Shown here piece after piece: positions 8,104-17,243 of a stretch of 64,000 nucleotides of DNA (position 1 is its first letter; each line of letters starts with the position of its first letter). The stretch lies in contig JAKQKQ010000201.1 of the NCBI GenBank assembly GCA_029560585.1, positions 159,805 to 223,804 of the forward strand. Reading direction: 5' to 3'. Origin of the DNA: Verrucomicrobiota bacterium. GTDB lineage: Bacteria; Verrucomicrobiota; Verrucomicrobiia; JADLBR01. The notes under the pieces were generated by a model, which ran no database searches, was not told the origin of the DNA, and worked only from the letters and a program-made list of their open reading frames with translations. The translations under genes were made by a program, and so were the position numbers.

Positions 8104-9186
8104 CTACCTGCCCGCCGCCATGCGGATATCCACCGTCTCCCCGGGCATCAGCTGGAGCCCCTTGGGCAATCCGATCAGCATCGGCAGGCCGTACTCGCTC
8201 ACCCCATCCTGCAGTGCCACCGGCAACAGCGCCGGATTGATCATCTCAAGTTGGGTGCCCACCTGCAGGACCTTGGCCATGGCCGAGGCGCGCCCGGAAG
8301 AGCGAGACCGGACCTCCACCGAGTCGCCAACCTTGGGCTTGATGTTCAGCGGCTGGCGCACGAACCCGACGATGCGCTCGGACTCGGTGCTGCTGACAAG
8401 CACGATCGCGTCCCCGCGCACCACCTTCTCGCCCTTGCGCTTGTAGATCGCGCTGATCATGCCCGCGATCGGCGCCTTGATCACCTGCGGCTTGGACGCC
8501 ATCCTGATGGCGTCCTGCTTGCCCTTGATGGCCCGCACGATGGGATCCGTTTCGCTGGCCGCTCCCGACGCATCGTCCGGGGGCTTCAGTTTCACGAGGC
8601 TCGCCTCCATCTCGGAAATAAGCGTGTCCAATTGCGCCACCTTCTCTTGAAGCGAGTCCCGCGTGGTCTTCGCCAGATCATGCTCCGACTCCGACACCGT
8701 CCTCTCTTTGAGGAGCTTCTCGGACCGCTGGAACTCCGTGATCGCATGCTGCAGGTTCACATTCTCCGCGGCACGCTCCACCCGCCGCATCGCCAGCCCG
8801 TGTTTCAGGCTCTCGTAGTCTTCCAGGATGCGCACATTGCTTTGCCGCAGGCGCTCCTCCAAGATCACCAGGTCCGCCTCCTCGCTCCGAATGGTGGCCT
8901 GCACCGTGTCATCCTCCATGACGCTGACGACCGCGATCGGGTCATCTTTTGCCACCCGCTGCAACAGGTCCACCTTGAGGTCTAAGATCTCGCCCGGCGC
9001 CGTCGCCGTGATGCTCGATCGCACGATCTCCACCTCCCCGACAATGACGGGGGGCGCCACGTGACCCATCCAAAGATTGATCGAGCACCCGAGCACCAGG
9101 ACGAATACGATGACCGGCAGATAGCTGCGCCGGAATTCATCCCAATAATAGGCTTTGGGGCTCGGGATTTTTGGCAACGCGCTCAT
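8104..9186 (-). CDS. HlyD-type membrane fusion protein
   Basis: This 360-residue periplasmic adaptor has one N-terminal transmembrane segment (residues 20-42) and a first lipoyl-like half (VEIVRSSITATAPGEILDLKV). A long coiled-coil hairpin follows (about residues 95-185, rich in Glu, Leu and Arg), then the second lipoyl half (KAPIAGMISAIYKRKGEKV) and a beta-barrel domain. Such proteins bridge an inner-membrane transporter to the outer membrane. No ABC, RND or TolC partner lies nearby. The upstream genes are a DUF4956 membrane protein and a VTC-domain protein on the same strand, 10 and 25 bases apart. A role in exporting or organising the product of those genes is inferred. Confidence 0.82.
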   Translation of the reverse strand: MSALPKIPSPKAYYWDEFRRSYLPVIVFVLVLGCSINLWMGHVAPPVIVGEVEIVRSSITATAPGEILDLKVDLLQRVAKDDPIAVVSVMEDDTVQATIRSEEADLVILEERLRQSNVRILEDYESLKHGLAMRRVERAAENVNLQHAITEFQRSEKLLKERTVSESEHDLAKTTRDSLQEKVAQLDTLISEMEASLVKLKPPDDASGAASETDPIVRAIKGKQDAIRMASKPQVIKAPIAGMISAIYKRKGEKVVRGDAIVLVSSTESERIVGFVRQPLNIKPKVGDSVEVRSRSSGRASAMAKVLQVGTQLEMINPALLPVALQDGVSEYGLPMLIGLPKGLQLMPGETVDIRMAAGR

Positions 9187-9196
9187 GGATGAACCT

Positions 9197-9883
9197 TCAG
9201 ATCTCCGACTCGTCCTCCGCCCTCATGCTGACGACACGGGACACCCCCGCCATCGCCTTGAGTTCAGTCAACAGATCCTGTTCGCGGAGCGAGTCCCGGA
9301 GCATCAGCCGATAACTGACTTCAGCCCCCTCCTCACCCTCGCCCGTCCTCTGGCCCGCGCACTGGATCCTACGGCTATGCCGTTCCAGCAACCGCATCAG
9401 GTCACCCAGATCCTTGATCGGCCGCCCCCACCGGAGGTTTAGGATCAGATTATACCGGTGCCGCTCCCCAAACATGCTCAGGTTCAGGTAAAGCAAGACC
9501 GCGGAAACCACAAGGCAGGTGGCCACCGCCGCCGGAAACCGGTGGGTGCCCGTGCCCATGCCAATAACGATGGCCGCCAGAATGAAGGCGGTATCCAGGG
9601 TGTCGCGCAGGATGTTTCGAAACCGCACGATCGCAAAAACCGCCATCAGGCCGAACGCCGTCACCAGATTGTTTGACAGGACCATCATCACACCCGTCAC
9701 GATGATCGGCATCACGATCAATGCGTTGACAAACGACTTGGAATAGGAGAGGCCCGAATGCGTGTATATGTACACCCAGGCGATCACGTGCCCCCCGAGA
9801 AACGCCAGGCAAAAGGCCAAGAGCATCGCCGGCAAATCCATCGGCTGCGCGGCATAATCGCCTCTCAGAAACGCCTCTAACAT
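9197..9883 (-). CDS. DUF4956 integral membrane protein
   Basis: This 228-residue protein has four to five transmembrane segments in residues 15-140 and a soluble C-terminal domain of about 80 residues. The motif FGLMAVFAIVRFRN (around residue 80) and the following LRDTLDTAF are the hallmark of DUF4956. The biochemical function is unknown. DUF4956 genes are very often next to VTC-domain polyphosphate polymerase genes, as here (25 bases downstream of one), so it is thought to act in the same membrane process. The HlyD-type gene begins ten bases later. The ATG at 9883 gives the full first helix. Confidence 0.85.
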   Translation of the reverse strand: MLEAFLRGDYAAQPMDLPAMLLAFCLAFLGGHVIAWVYIYTHSGLSYSKSFVNALIVMPIIVTGVMMVLSNNLVTAFGLMAVFAIVRFRNILRDTLDTAFILAAIVIGMGTGTHRFPAAVATCLVVSAVLLYLNLSMFGERHRYNLILNLRWGRPIKDLGDLMRLLERHSRRIQCAGQRTGEGEEGAEVSYRLMLRDSLREQDLLTELKAMAGVSRVVSMRAEDESEI

Positions 9884-9908
9884 AGTCGGTTCTTCGCCCG
9901 TGAGCCTC

Positions 9909-10766
9909 TCAATCGCAACACGTCAGGGAAAACGCCCTGCGCTCCATGGCCCGCACCTGCGCCACGCCCGGCCGGTTGCAGCCCAGTCGGGAAAACCTCT
10001 CTTCCCCAGCGATGCAGATCCCGTCCACGTATTTCGCCGCCGAACACTGCACCAAACCAAAACCCCGGACCAGATCCTTGAACCAGTGCGGGTATCGGCC
10101 GGTGAATTTCAACTCCAGGATCACGTGTTTGGCGGCCGGCGGAGGCTCAAAGCGGTTTGGATTATCGAAAGGGAATGCGGGATCGACCATGTCGGTCGTC
10201 AGATTCACCGTGTGATCTGGACAGCATCGCACGTTGCGGTCCATCGTGACCCGGACAGAGTTGCTCGCGGGACTGATCCATGCCTCTCGCTCGTATGCGA
10301 CGTGTGCCGTCGGGCCCGCCTGGCTTCGTCTCATCAGATCGCAAAAATGCCGCACCGCCATCCAATGCTTCGTGTTCTCCTCATCAATCATCATCCGGGG
10401 TGTCGGGCATTGCCCCGAGAGGATCGCGCCCACGTACCCCCGCATCACGGCCCCCCGCTCCTTCGATATCGAATTGTTCATCCGCCGCTTCGTTTCGAAA
10501 TAAACCGGCGCGTCCGGATCGCCATTGTAGAACCTGACTCGCAATTTGAAGCGGTTCTTGTCCCCATTGATCGTGCTCCAATAGCTCTGAAGATCGTCGG
10601 AATCCAAATAGAGACTGTGCACCGGATACGACAGATTCTTGAAAGTGGCCCCAAATTCATCGATGACCAGATAACTGCTGACGAATTTCCGCACCTCCAG
10701 CGCACGCTCCTCCCGAATAATGTACTTCAATTCAAGGCGCTGCAGCTGAAGACGGTCAGTTAACAT
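9909..10766 (-). CDS. VTC-domain protein, probable polyphosphate polymerase
   Basis: This 285-residue protein with the VTC (CYTH-superfamily tunnel) domain, which in eukaryotic Vtc4 makes polyphosphate from ATP, has no membrane segment. The basic and acidic tunnel motifs are all present: LELKYIIR at the N-terminus, SLYLDSDDL (about residue 52), RFKLRVRFY (about 72), VYFETKRR, TMDRNVR (about 175), ILELKF (about 215) and AAKYVDGI near the end. The enzyme therefore looks intact. It is the first gene of a three-gene operon with DUF4956 and HlyD-type genes. Polyphosphate synthesis is the family inference; another phosphate polymer is possible. Confidence 0.85.
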   Translation of the reverse strand: MLTDRLQLQRLELKYIIREERALEVRKFVSSYLVIDEFGATFKNLSYPVHSLYLDSDDLQSYWSTINGDKNRFKLRVRFYNGDPDAPVYFETKRRMNNSISKERGAVMRGYVGAILSGQCPTPRMMIDEENTKHWMAVRHFCDLMRRSQAGPTAHVAYEREAWISPASNSVRVTMDRNVRCCPDHTVNLTTDMVDPAFPFDNPNRFEPPPAAKHVILELKFTGRYPHWFKDLVRGFGLVQCSAAKYVDGICIAGEERFSRLGCNRPGVAQVRAMERRAFSLTCCD

Positions 10767-11213
10767 TGCCAGTGTCGCCTCAAATCTTGTCTCAGGTCAT
10801 CGTCACCGATTCGACCACACTATTAGCGTAATGCATCAGGGGCCCCACGTCCATCCGGATTGCTCTGATGAGCAACCGTCTCTGCGCGCGTGCGAAAAAC
10901 GGTGCCGCCCGAATCCCCCAGCCCGCCCGATTGAACATGCGGCAGTCCCGCACGGTCCGGCGAACCCCGCGGCACACCGGCGATTCGAGAATCCAGTTCC
11001 TTGGGGTATTTCGTACGCAAAGCGTTTATTTATAATATGTTATGAGTTCCATTGGCGGTGTCCGCGTGTGGGTCTCCAGAGCTATCGCGCTCCCGTAGCC
11101 GTGGAATTGCGTGACGGATCACCGCCAATCCGGTGATCCGCATCTTGGGCTGCGGAGTCCGAACGCGCTCTTGTCGCGGACTGGAGAGCATGCCAAACTT
11201 TTGGGTTAGCGAT
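10767..11213. other. Divergent intergenic region between the VTC operon and uvrA
   Basis: No convincing gene lies in these roughly 450 bases; the short open frames lack ribosome-binding sites and family features. The stretch 11020-11045 is a clear A/T island in GC-rich DNA and probably holds the uvrA promoter. The start codon of uvrA is uncertain and may lie at 11190. Confidence 0.5.
11031..11036 (+). promoter_or_regulatory. Candidate -10 box (TATAAT) upstream of uvrA
   Basis: A perfect TATAAT lies inside an A/T-rich island about 180 bases before the probable uvrA start. A matching -35 is not obvious: TTGGGG at 11001 is 24 bases away, too far for a standard spacer. The leader would be long. 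No LexA-like box was recognised. Confidence 0.35.
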
Positions 11214-14129
11214 ATGGAGGACCCGCACATCACCATAACCGGGGCCCGGCAACACAACCTGAGGGCCATCTCGCTCAGGATCCCCAGAAACCGGCTCGTG
11301 GTCATCACGGGGCCCAGCGGCTCGGGCAAGTCCTCCCTCGCTTTCGACACGCTCTTCGCCGAAGGCCAGCGCCGTTACATCGAAAGCCTCTCGGCCTATG
11401 CGCGCCAGTTCTTGGACCGCCTCCAGAAGCCCGATGTCGACTTCATCGGTGGACTATCCCCCGCCATCGCCATCGAACAGCGCACGTCCGCCACAAATCC
11501 ACGATCCACGATCGCCACGACGACTGAGATCTTCGATTTCCTGCGCCTCCTGTTTGCGAGCGTCGGGGTGCCGCATAACCCGAATACCGGCAGGCCGTTG
11601 CGCCGCATGACCGTCGAGGAAATCGTCGATGCCCTCATGGCCGAGCAGCCGGGCACCCGCCTCGTCGTGCTCGCCCCTCTCGTGCGGCGGACCCGGGGCG
11701 AATTCCGCGACGTGATCGAACGGATCCGGCGCGATGGGTTCGTCCGGGCACGGATCGACGGCGAGATCATCGACCTGGAACCCTCGCCGCGGCTCAACAA
11801 AGCCGACGCCCACGACATCGAGGCCGTCGTTGACCGGCTCGTCTGTGGACCAGACGCTAGGGGCAGGCTCACCGACTCCGTCGAACTGGCCGTCAACCGG
11901 GGGGGCGGCGTCGTAATCGCCCTCCTTCGGCCACCCGGGGCCGCCGACGAGGACTGGCGCGAGACCGCGTTCAGTAACCGCAATTTTGACCCCAGCTCTG
12001 GCGAGTGCTTCGGCGATCTCACGCCGCGCCACTTTTCATTCAACAGCCCCCTGGGCGCCTGTCCCCGGTGCCACGGACTGGGTTCCATCATGGTCATCGA
12101 CGAGGATCTTGTCATCAGCGACCCCGACCGCTCCCTCGAAAAGGGGGCGATCGTCCCCTGGCGACGTGGGGCCCGCCGACTCGCCGCGTATTACCGGGGC
12201 CTGATCCAGGACGTCGCCTCCCATTGTGGCGCGCCGCTGAACAAGCCATGGCGCCAGCTCGACCCCGCGTTCCGTCAGATGATGCTCCACGGATCGGGCG
12301 ATCAGGCGATCCGCCTCACGCACGGGCGGGCCAGCTCCGGCCCGCCTACCGAGAAACCATTTGAGGGCGTCATCCCGCAGATGGAGCGCCTGCATGGCGA
12401 AAGCGAGAGCGAAGCAACGCGCCGCCGAATCGAGTCTTTCATGGGCCGGCGCCCTTGCCCCGACTGCAAGGGCGCGCGATTCAAGCCCGAGATCCTGGCG
12501 GTCACCATCGGTGGACCGCTGCGGGAGGAAGGGCAATGCCCCCCGGGGAAAGGTATCCACCAGATCTGCGCGATGTCGGTCAATGCCGCACTGGCCTTCC
12601 TATCCGGCATCGGCCTCGCGGACCACCAGCGCAAGATCGCGGGCGAGGTGCTGGCCGAAATAACGCGTCGCCTGAGATTCCTGAGCGATGTCGGCCTCGG
12701 ATACCTCACCCTCGACCGCGAAAGCGGCACCCTCTCCGGCGGCGAGGCCCAGCGCATCCGGCTCGCCACGCAAATCGGTTCCGGTCTCACCGGCGTGCTC
12801 TACATCCTCGACGAACCCAGCATCGGCCTCCACCAGCGAGATAATGACCGCCTCATTGGCACGCTCCGTGGACTCCGCGACCTCGGCAACTCCGTCATCG
12901 TCGTCGAACACGACGAGGATACCATTCGCGCCGCCGACCACGTCATCGACCTGGGTCCGGGAGCTGGCGTTCTCGGCGGCCAACTCGTGGCCGAGGGCCC
13001 GCCCGCGACGATTGCCGCCCACGAAAAGTCGCTGACCGGCCAGTACATGTCCGGGCGCAGGCGGATCGCCGTTCCCCGCCGACGCTGCGAGGGCACGGGT
13101 CAGTGGCTGACCGTTCGCGGCGCCCGCGCCAACAACCTCAAAAACATCACGGCGCGCTTCCCGCTGGGCACGCTGACCTGCGTCACCGGTGTCAGCGGAT
13201 CGGGCAAGAGCACCCTCGTCAACGATATCCTCACCCGCTCGTTGTTCCGCCACTTCTACGGCTCCAAAGAGCGACCGGGTGAACACGGCGCCATCGCAGG
13301 GCTCGGCGAGATCGACAAGGTGGTCACCATCGACCAGTCCCCACTGGGCCGCACACCCAGGAGCAATCCAGCCACCTACACCGGGGCCTTCAACGTCATC
13401 CGCGACCTGTTCGCCGGCCTCCCGTCGTCGCGCGTGCGCGGCTACGGCCCCGCCCGCTTCACGTTCAACAGCCACGGCGGCCGCTGCGATACATGTCAGG
13501 GCGCGGGGTCCAAACGCATCCCCATGCACTTCCTGCCCGACGTCTTCGTGACCTGCGAGGCATGCGGCGGGCGACGCTTCAACCGCGAGACCCTGGAGAT
13601 CACCTACAAGGGCCGCAATATCTCCGATGTGCTCGACATGACCATCGAGGAGGCGCGCTCGTTCTTTCGCCACGTGCCCGCCCTTCAGGAGAAGCTGGAA
13701 TCCCTCTCTCGCGTCGGCCTCGGCTACCTCCGACTCGGCCAGCCGGCCGACACCCTCTCGGGCGGCGAAGCCCAGCGGGTCAAACTCTCCGCCGAACTTG
13801 GCCGCCGCCAGACCGGCCGCACGCTATACCTCCTCGACGAGCCAACGACCGGCCTCCATTTCGCCGACATCGAACTGCTCATCGATGTCTTGCTGCGCCT
13901 CCGCTCATCCGGCAACACGGTCATCGTCATCGAGCATAACCTCGATGTCGTGAAGTGCGCCGACCATGTCATCGACCTAGGCCCCGAAGGGGGCGAAGCC
14001 GGTGGGCGCATCGTGGCCTGCGGCACCCCCGAGGAGATTGCCCGCTGCCCGGAGAGCATCACCGGACGCCACCTCGCCCACCGTCTGACAGACACGCCGC
14101 GGGTCTTGCCGCAAACCGTCGCCGCATGA
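11214..14129 (+). CDS. uvrA: Excinuclease ABC subunit UvrA
   Basis: This 971-residue DNA-damage recognition ATPase of nucleotide excision repair has two ABC modules. Walker A is visible in GPSGSGKSSLAFDTL (N-terminal) and GVSGSGKSTLVND (C-terminal). The ABC signatures are TLSGGEAQRIRLA and TLSGGEAQRVKLS, and the Walker B motifs are ILDEPS and LLDEPT. Zinc-binding cysteine pairs occur in CPRCHGLG, CPDCKGARF, CDTCQGAGS and CEACGGRRF. The ATG at 11214 gives the usual N-terminus (ITITGARQHNL); an ATG at 11190 with GGAG just upstream is an alternative. The stop overlaps the following TPR gene. Confidence 0.96.
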   Translation: MEDPHITITGARQHNLRAISLRIPRNRLVVITGPSGSGKSSLAFDTLFAEGQRRYIESLSAYARQFLDRLQKPDVDFIGGLSPAIAIEQRTSATNPRSTIATTTEIFDFLRLLFASVGVPHNPNTGRPLRRMTVEEIVDALMAEQPGTRLVVLAPLVRRTRGEFRDVIERIRRDGFVRARIDGEIIDLEPSPRLNKADAHDIEAVVDRLVCGPDARGRLTDSVELAVNRGGGVVIALLRPPGAADEDWRETAFSNRNFDPSSGECFGDLTPRHFSFNSPLGACPRCHGLGSIMVIDEDLVISDPDRSLEKGAIVPWRRGARRLAAYYRGLIQDVASHCGAPLNKPWRQLDPAFRQMMLHGSGDQAIRLTHGRASSGPPTEKPFEGVIPQMERLHGESESEATRRRIESFMGRRPCPDCKGARFKPEILAVTIGGPLREEGQCPPGKGIHQICAMSVNAALAFLSGIGLADHQRKIAGEVLAEITRRLRFLSDVGLGYLTLDRESGTLSGGEAQRIRLATQIGSGLTGVLYILDEPSIGLHQRDNDRLIGTLRGLRDLGNSVIVVEHDEDTIRAADHVIDLGPGAGVLGGQLVAEGPPATIAAHEKSLTGQYMSGRRRIAVPRRRCEGTGQWLTVRGARANNLKNITARFPLGTLTCVTGVSGSGKSTLVNDILTRSLFRHFYGSKERPGEHGAIAGLGEIDKVVTIDQSPLGRTPRSNPATYTGAFNVIRDLFAGLPSSRVRGYGPARFTFNSHGGRCDTCQGAGSKRIPMHFLPDVFVTCEACGGRRFNRETLEITYKGRNISDVLDMTIEEARSFFRHVPALQEKLESLSRVGLGYLRLGQPADTLSGGEAQRVKLSAELGRRQTGRTLYLLDEPTTGLHFADIELLIDVLLRLRSSGNTVIVIEHNLDVVKCADHVIDLGPEGGEAGGRIVACGTPEEIARCPESITGRHLAHRLTDTPRVLPQTVAA

Positions 14130-16681
14130 AAATCCACCAGCCCACCACCGCCATCCTCCTCGCGGGACTCGTCGCCGCAGCCCCCGCCGCCCAGCCAGCA
14201 CCCGCGGAAAACGAGGAGGCGGCGCTCGAGGCCATCCGGCGGACGGTCGATGCCCAGATCTTCCCCGTCGTGGAGACCAAGGCCTCCTCGTTCCTCGCCA
14301 GTTTCCCCAAGAGCCCGTCGGCACCGCTCGTCCGGCAGTGGCTCGCGAAGGCCCAGCACCAACAGGGCCGACACGGTGAGGCACTTGCCACCCTCGAGCC
14401 GCTGATCAAAGAGACACAGCGCAAGAAACCGGGGCCCGAGGCGCTTCACATCGCGGCCGATTGCACCGCGGATCTCGGTCGGTTTGAGGACGCCGAACGC
14501 CTCTATCGCGACCTCCTCACCCTCAATCCAGACTACCCCGGCGCGCCCGACGCGCGACTCGGGTTCGCCTGGACCCTCCTTAACCTCGGCGGCGATAAAG
14601 CCAAAGAGGGCGAGGGCATACTGGATGTCATCGCGCGTAGCCCCGGTGCCCCAGATTTTGCCCAGGGCGCGCGCGTGCTCCACGCCCGATGGCAACTCCG
14701 CGCCGGGCGCACCGCCGACGCCGCCCAGACGCTCACTGATCTCCTCGTTTCCCAGCCGGCTCGCCCCGCGCGACTCGAGGCCCATTTCTGGCTCGGGGAA
14801 ATCCTCTTGGCGTCCAAAGACACAGCCAAGGCACTCGGCCATTTTGAGCAAATCACTCAGGAGCCGGGACCCGTGCGAAATGACCTGCTCATCAACGCGT
14901 GGCTCCGGCGCGGCGAATGTGCCCTCGCGATGAACGACCCGACCAAGGCGCTCGAGTCCTTCGAGAAGGTCCTTCTCTCGGGATCCGACGAGGCCGCCCG
15001 GCTCGTCGCCGCCAAGAAGATGATCGAGGCCGCCGCCAATGCCGGCGCCCTTCGCGACACGCTCTCCAGACTCCGGCGCATCGCCGACGAAGAGCCGGTC
15101 ACCCACGTCGCCGCACCATGCCTGCTCGCCATCGCCGAGGCCGAACTTGCCTCCCAACAGCCTGAAGCCGCCCTGGCCACCTGGAATGCCACCGCGAAGC
15201 GATTCCCCAAGACCTCATGGGCCGCCGCCGCGCTGTCCCGGGCGGGAGAGACCATCGCCGCGCGGGGAGACCCTGATCGCGGCCTGGCCCTCCTTCGCGC
15301 CGCGACCGAACAATCGCCCGAACCATCCCAGGCCGCCGAATGCCGGTTCCGCTCCGCCGGGATCCTCTTCGGCCTCGGGCGCTTCGGAGATGCGCACGAC
15401 GAATTCCTTGCCATCGCAAAGATGCCCGAGGCGTCACCGATCCACGAGAAGGCGCTGTTTAATGCCATGCTCTGCCTGGCCCGCCAGGGCAAGCCGGAGC
15501 AGCTCGTCCAACTCTACCATCGCTTCTCCTCCCTTTTTCCCCAGAGCCTCCTCCGCGAGACTGCCGTCGCCGAACAGGGACGCCTTGAGAGCCAGATGGG
15601 CAAAGAGGGCGAAGCCAGGGCCAAATGGCAACAGATACTCGATGCCTTCCCAGACTCCCCCAAGCGGCACATCGTCCTTTTCGAGATCGCCAGATCGCTC
15701 ATGCGCGAGGGCAAGCTCCAAGATGCCGTCAGGAAGCTCCAGGAACTCATCGCGCGATACCCGACCGGCGCTCACATCCCAGAGGCTCAGTTTCTCATGA
15801 TCGCCGCCCGACGACAGCTGGGCGCCGATAGCCCCGAGGCATCCATCGCCTCCCTCAAGGACCTTCTTCAGAAATTCCCCGATTCCCCGGTCACCGGCGA
15901 CATCCTTTTCCAGATCGGCGAGGCCTATTTCACCGGCGAAGATTTCGCCAACGCCCAGACCTGGTTCACCCGACTCGCCCGAAACGTCGTCGACCACGAT
16001 CTCGCGGACGACGCCCTCTATTTTGCCGGCCTCGCCGCCCTGCGGCGCGACGACCCGGGACCGGCCATAGCCCTCTTCGAAGAACTCGCGAAAGAACACC
16101 CAAAGTCGCCTCGGCTTGCCGAGGCCCGCGTCGGCCAGGGCCACGCGCTGCGCCTCCAAGCGAAGTTTGAGGAGGCGCTCGCGGTCTACGCGTCTGTCGC
16201 CACCATATCGCCACCCCCGGCCATCGAAGTGCTCGCCATGGCCCGCATCGGCGAGGCCGACGCACACTATCGCCTCGCTGCCGACGACCCTAAGCGGTAC
16301 GCCCGGGCGATCGCCATCTATGACGAAGTGCTCTCCGAAGAAAACCTGCGCGTCTTCCGGCCCGACCTGATCCACGAGGCCGGATGGAAAAAAGGCCAGA
16401 CCCTTGAGAAGGCCGGCCGCACCACAGAGGCCCTCGAGGCCTACACCGATGTCGTCTACGGTAACCTGACCGGCAAGGGCGCGGCCTTGCCCTCCAAGGT
16501 GCCCGAGTACCACTGGTTTGGAAAGGCCGCATCCGATGCCGCGCGCATCCTCGAATCCGGCGGCGATTGGGCCGGTGCCCTCTCCATCTACCGCCTCGCC
16601 GAATCCATCGGAGGACCCGACGCCACCGCTTGGCGCACCCGTCGCCTAAAACTGCAGCGAGAGCATTTCCTCTACGACTGA
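14126..16681 (+). CDS. Secreted TPR-repeat protein
   Basis: This 851-residue protein begins with a signal peptide (residues 1-24, KIHQPTTAILLAGLVAAAPAA) and then consists of about 15-20 degenerate tetratricopeptide repeats. Typical features include ALETLE-like helices and repeats such as PEASIASLKDLLQKFPDSP and AIALFEELAKEHPKSP. It is presumably periplasmic or outer-membrane-facing and scaffolds proteins; the partner is unknown. The ATG overlaps the uvrA stop (ATGA), so it is co-translated with a cytoplasmic repair protein, probably without functional link. It resembles YbgF/BamD-type proteins only in repeat type. Confidence 0.8.
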   Translation: MKIHQPTTAILLAGLVAAAPAAQPAPAENEEAALEAIRRTVDAQIFPVVETKASSFLASFPKSPSAPLVRQWLAKAQHQQGRHGEALATLEPLIKETQRKKPGPEALHIAADCTADLGRFEDAERLYRDLLTLNPDYPGAPDARLGFAWTLLNLGGDKAKEGEGILDVIARSPGAPDFAQGARVLHARWQLRAGRTADAAQTLTDLLVSQPARPARLEAHFWLGEILLASKDTAKALGHFEQITQEPGPVRNDLLINAWLRRGECALAMNDPTKALESFEKVLLSGSDEAARLVAAKKMIEAAANAGALRDTLSRLRRIADEEPVTHVAAPCLLAIAEAELASQQPEAALATWNATAKRFPKTSWAAAALSRAGETIAARGDPDRGLALLRAATEQSPEPSQAAECRFRSAGILFGLGRFGDAHDEFLAIAKMPEASPIHEKALFNAMLCLARQGKPEQLVQLYHRFSSLFPQSLLRETAVAEQGRLESQMGKEGEARAKWQQILDAFPDSPKRHIVLFEIARSLMREGKLQDAVRKLQELIARYPTGAHIPEAQFLMIAARRQLGADSPEASIASLKDLLQKFPDSPVTGDILFQIGEAYFTGEDFANAQTWFTRLARNVVDHDLADDALYFAGLAALRRDDPGPAIALFEELAKEHPKSPRLAEARVGQGHALRLQAKFEEALAVYASVATISPPPAIEVLAMARIGEADAHYRLAADDPKRYARAIAIYDEVLSEENLRVFRPDLIHEAGWKKGQTLEKAGRTTEALEAYTDVVYGNLTGKGAALPSKVPEYHWFGKAASDAARILESGGDWAGALSIYRLAESIGGPDATAWRTRRLKLQREHFLYD

Positions 16682-16703
16682 ACCGTCCCTCGCCCCGCCC
16701 GCG

Positions 16704-17018
16704 TCACACCGCGCCCGACCGCATCCCGAAACGCTCCCCTGCCCCGCGGCGAACGAACGCGGTCAGATCAAAGGCCCCAGGCTCATCGAACGCCGGCGCA
16801 CATTCAACGACGGTCCCACACACCGACACATCTCCATCCGGCGTCCTGAGGGTCAGCGCAAGCTCCACCCCAATGTCAAATGACCATCGCGTCCGCATTC
16901 GAATCCCACACGGGTGCACCTCGAAGGAAGTGGCGGCAAAACATGGCGAATCCGCCATCGCGGGGACGGTGCTCTGAACACGCGTGAACCCTCCACAGCG
17001 TCGCCGCCTATAACCCAT
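16704..17018 (-). CDS. Small PilZ-like protein
   Basis: This 104-residue protein starts at the ATG at 17018, preceded by an excellent ribosome-binding site (GGAGAAGAG, six-base spacing), which argues for a real gene. The pattern of short strands around PCGIRMRT, FDIGVELALTL and DVSVCGTVVECAP resembles a PilZ-type six-stranded barrel. The canonical RxxxR c-di-GMP motif is not clearly present, although the protein begins with an Arg-rich stretch (GYRRRRCGGF). Function is unknown; a cyclic-di-GMP role is only a suggestion. It lies between the TPR gene (convergent) and fabH. Confidence 0.55.
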   Translation of the reverse strand: MGYRRRRCGGFTRVQSTVPAMADSPCFAATSFEVHPCGIRMRTRWSFDIGVELALTLRTPDGDVSVCGTVVECAPAFDEPGAFDLTAFVRRGAGERFGMRSGAV

Positions 17019-17051
17019 TCTCTTCTCCAATGATCTTGCCGCCCAGAAACA

Positions 17052-17083
17052 CTTATAAATAACACGGTGACACAAACTGTCAA
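17052..17083 (-). promoter_or_regulatory. Candidate promoter of the PilZ-like gene
   Basis: On the minus strand a perfect TTGACA (17083-17078) is followed by an A/T-rich stretch with TATAAG at 17057-17052. The spacer between these two is 20 bases, longer than ideal; a weaker -10 within the same A/T stretch would fit better. It lies 35-65 bases before the ATG. Confidence 0.4.
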
Positions 17084-17225
17084 ATGACCCCAAAAATCCC
17101 GCCTGAATTATCCGAAAGATCTTGCCGGATCCGCGCCAGATTTCGCGAAAGCCGACAAGTTTTGATCACCATTCCCCATGGTGAAACGATTTCTTCCGGT
17201 GCGCCCCCTTCACGCGGCCCCGCCA

Positions 17226-17241
17226 TCAGGGCTCACCCTGA
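17226..17241 (-). terminator. Hairpin just after fabH
   Basis: A perfect 6-bp inverted repeat (TCAGGG / CCCTGA, four-base loop) begins three bases after the fabH stop on the minus strand. There is no T-tract. It may end the coaD-fabH transcript. Confidence 0.35.
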
Positions 17242-17243
17242 TC

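Noticed and set aside
10792..11020. Short minus-strand frames in the VTC-uvrA intergenic region
   Set aside because: They have no ribosome-binding site and no recognisable motif.
16890..16912. tRNA-like ATTCGAATCC sequence
   Set aside because: It resembles a T-loop, but no acceptor or anticodon stem can be drawn and it lies within the PilZ-like gene.
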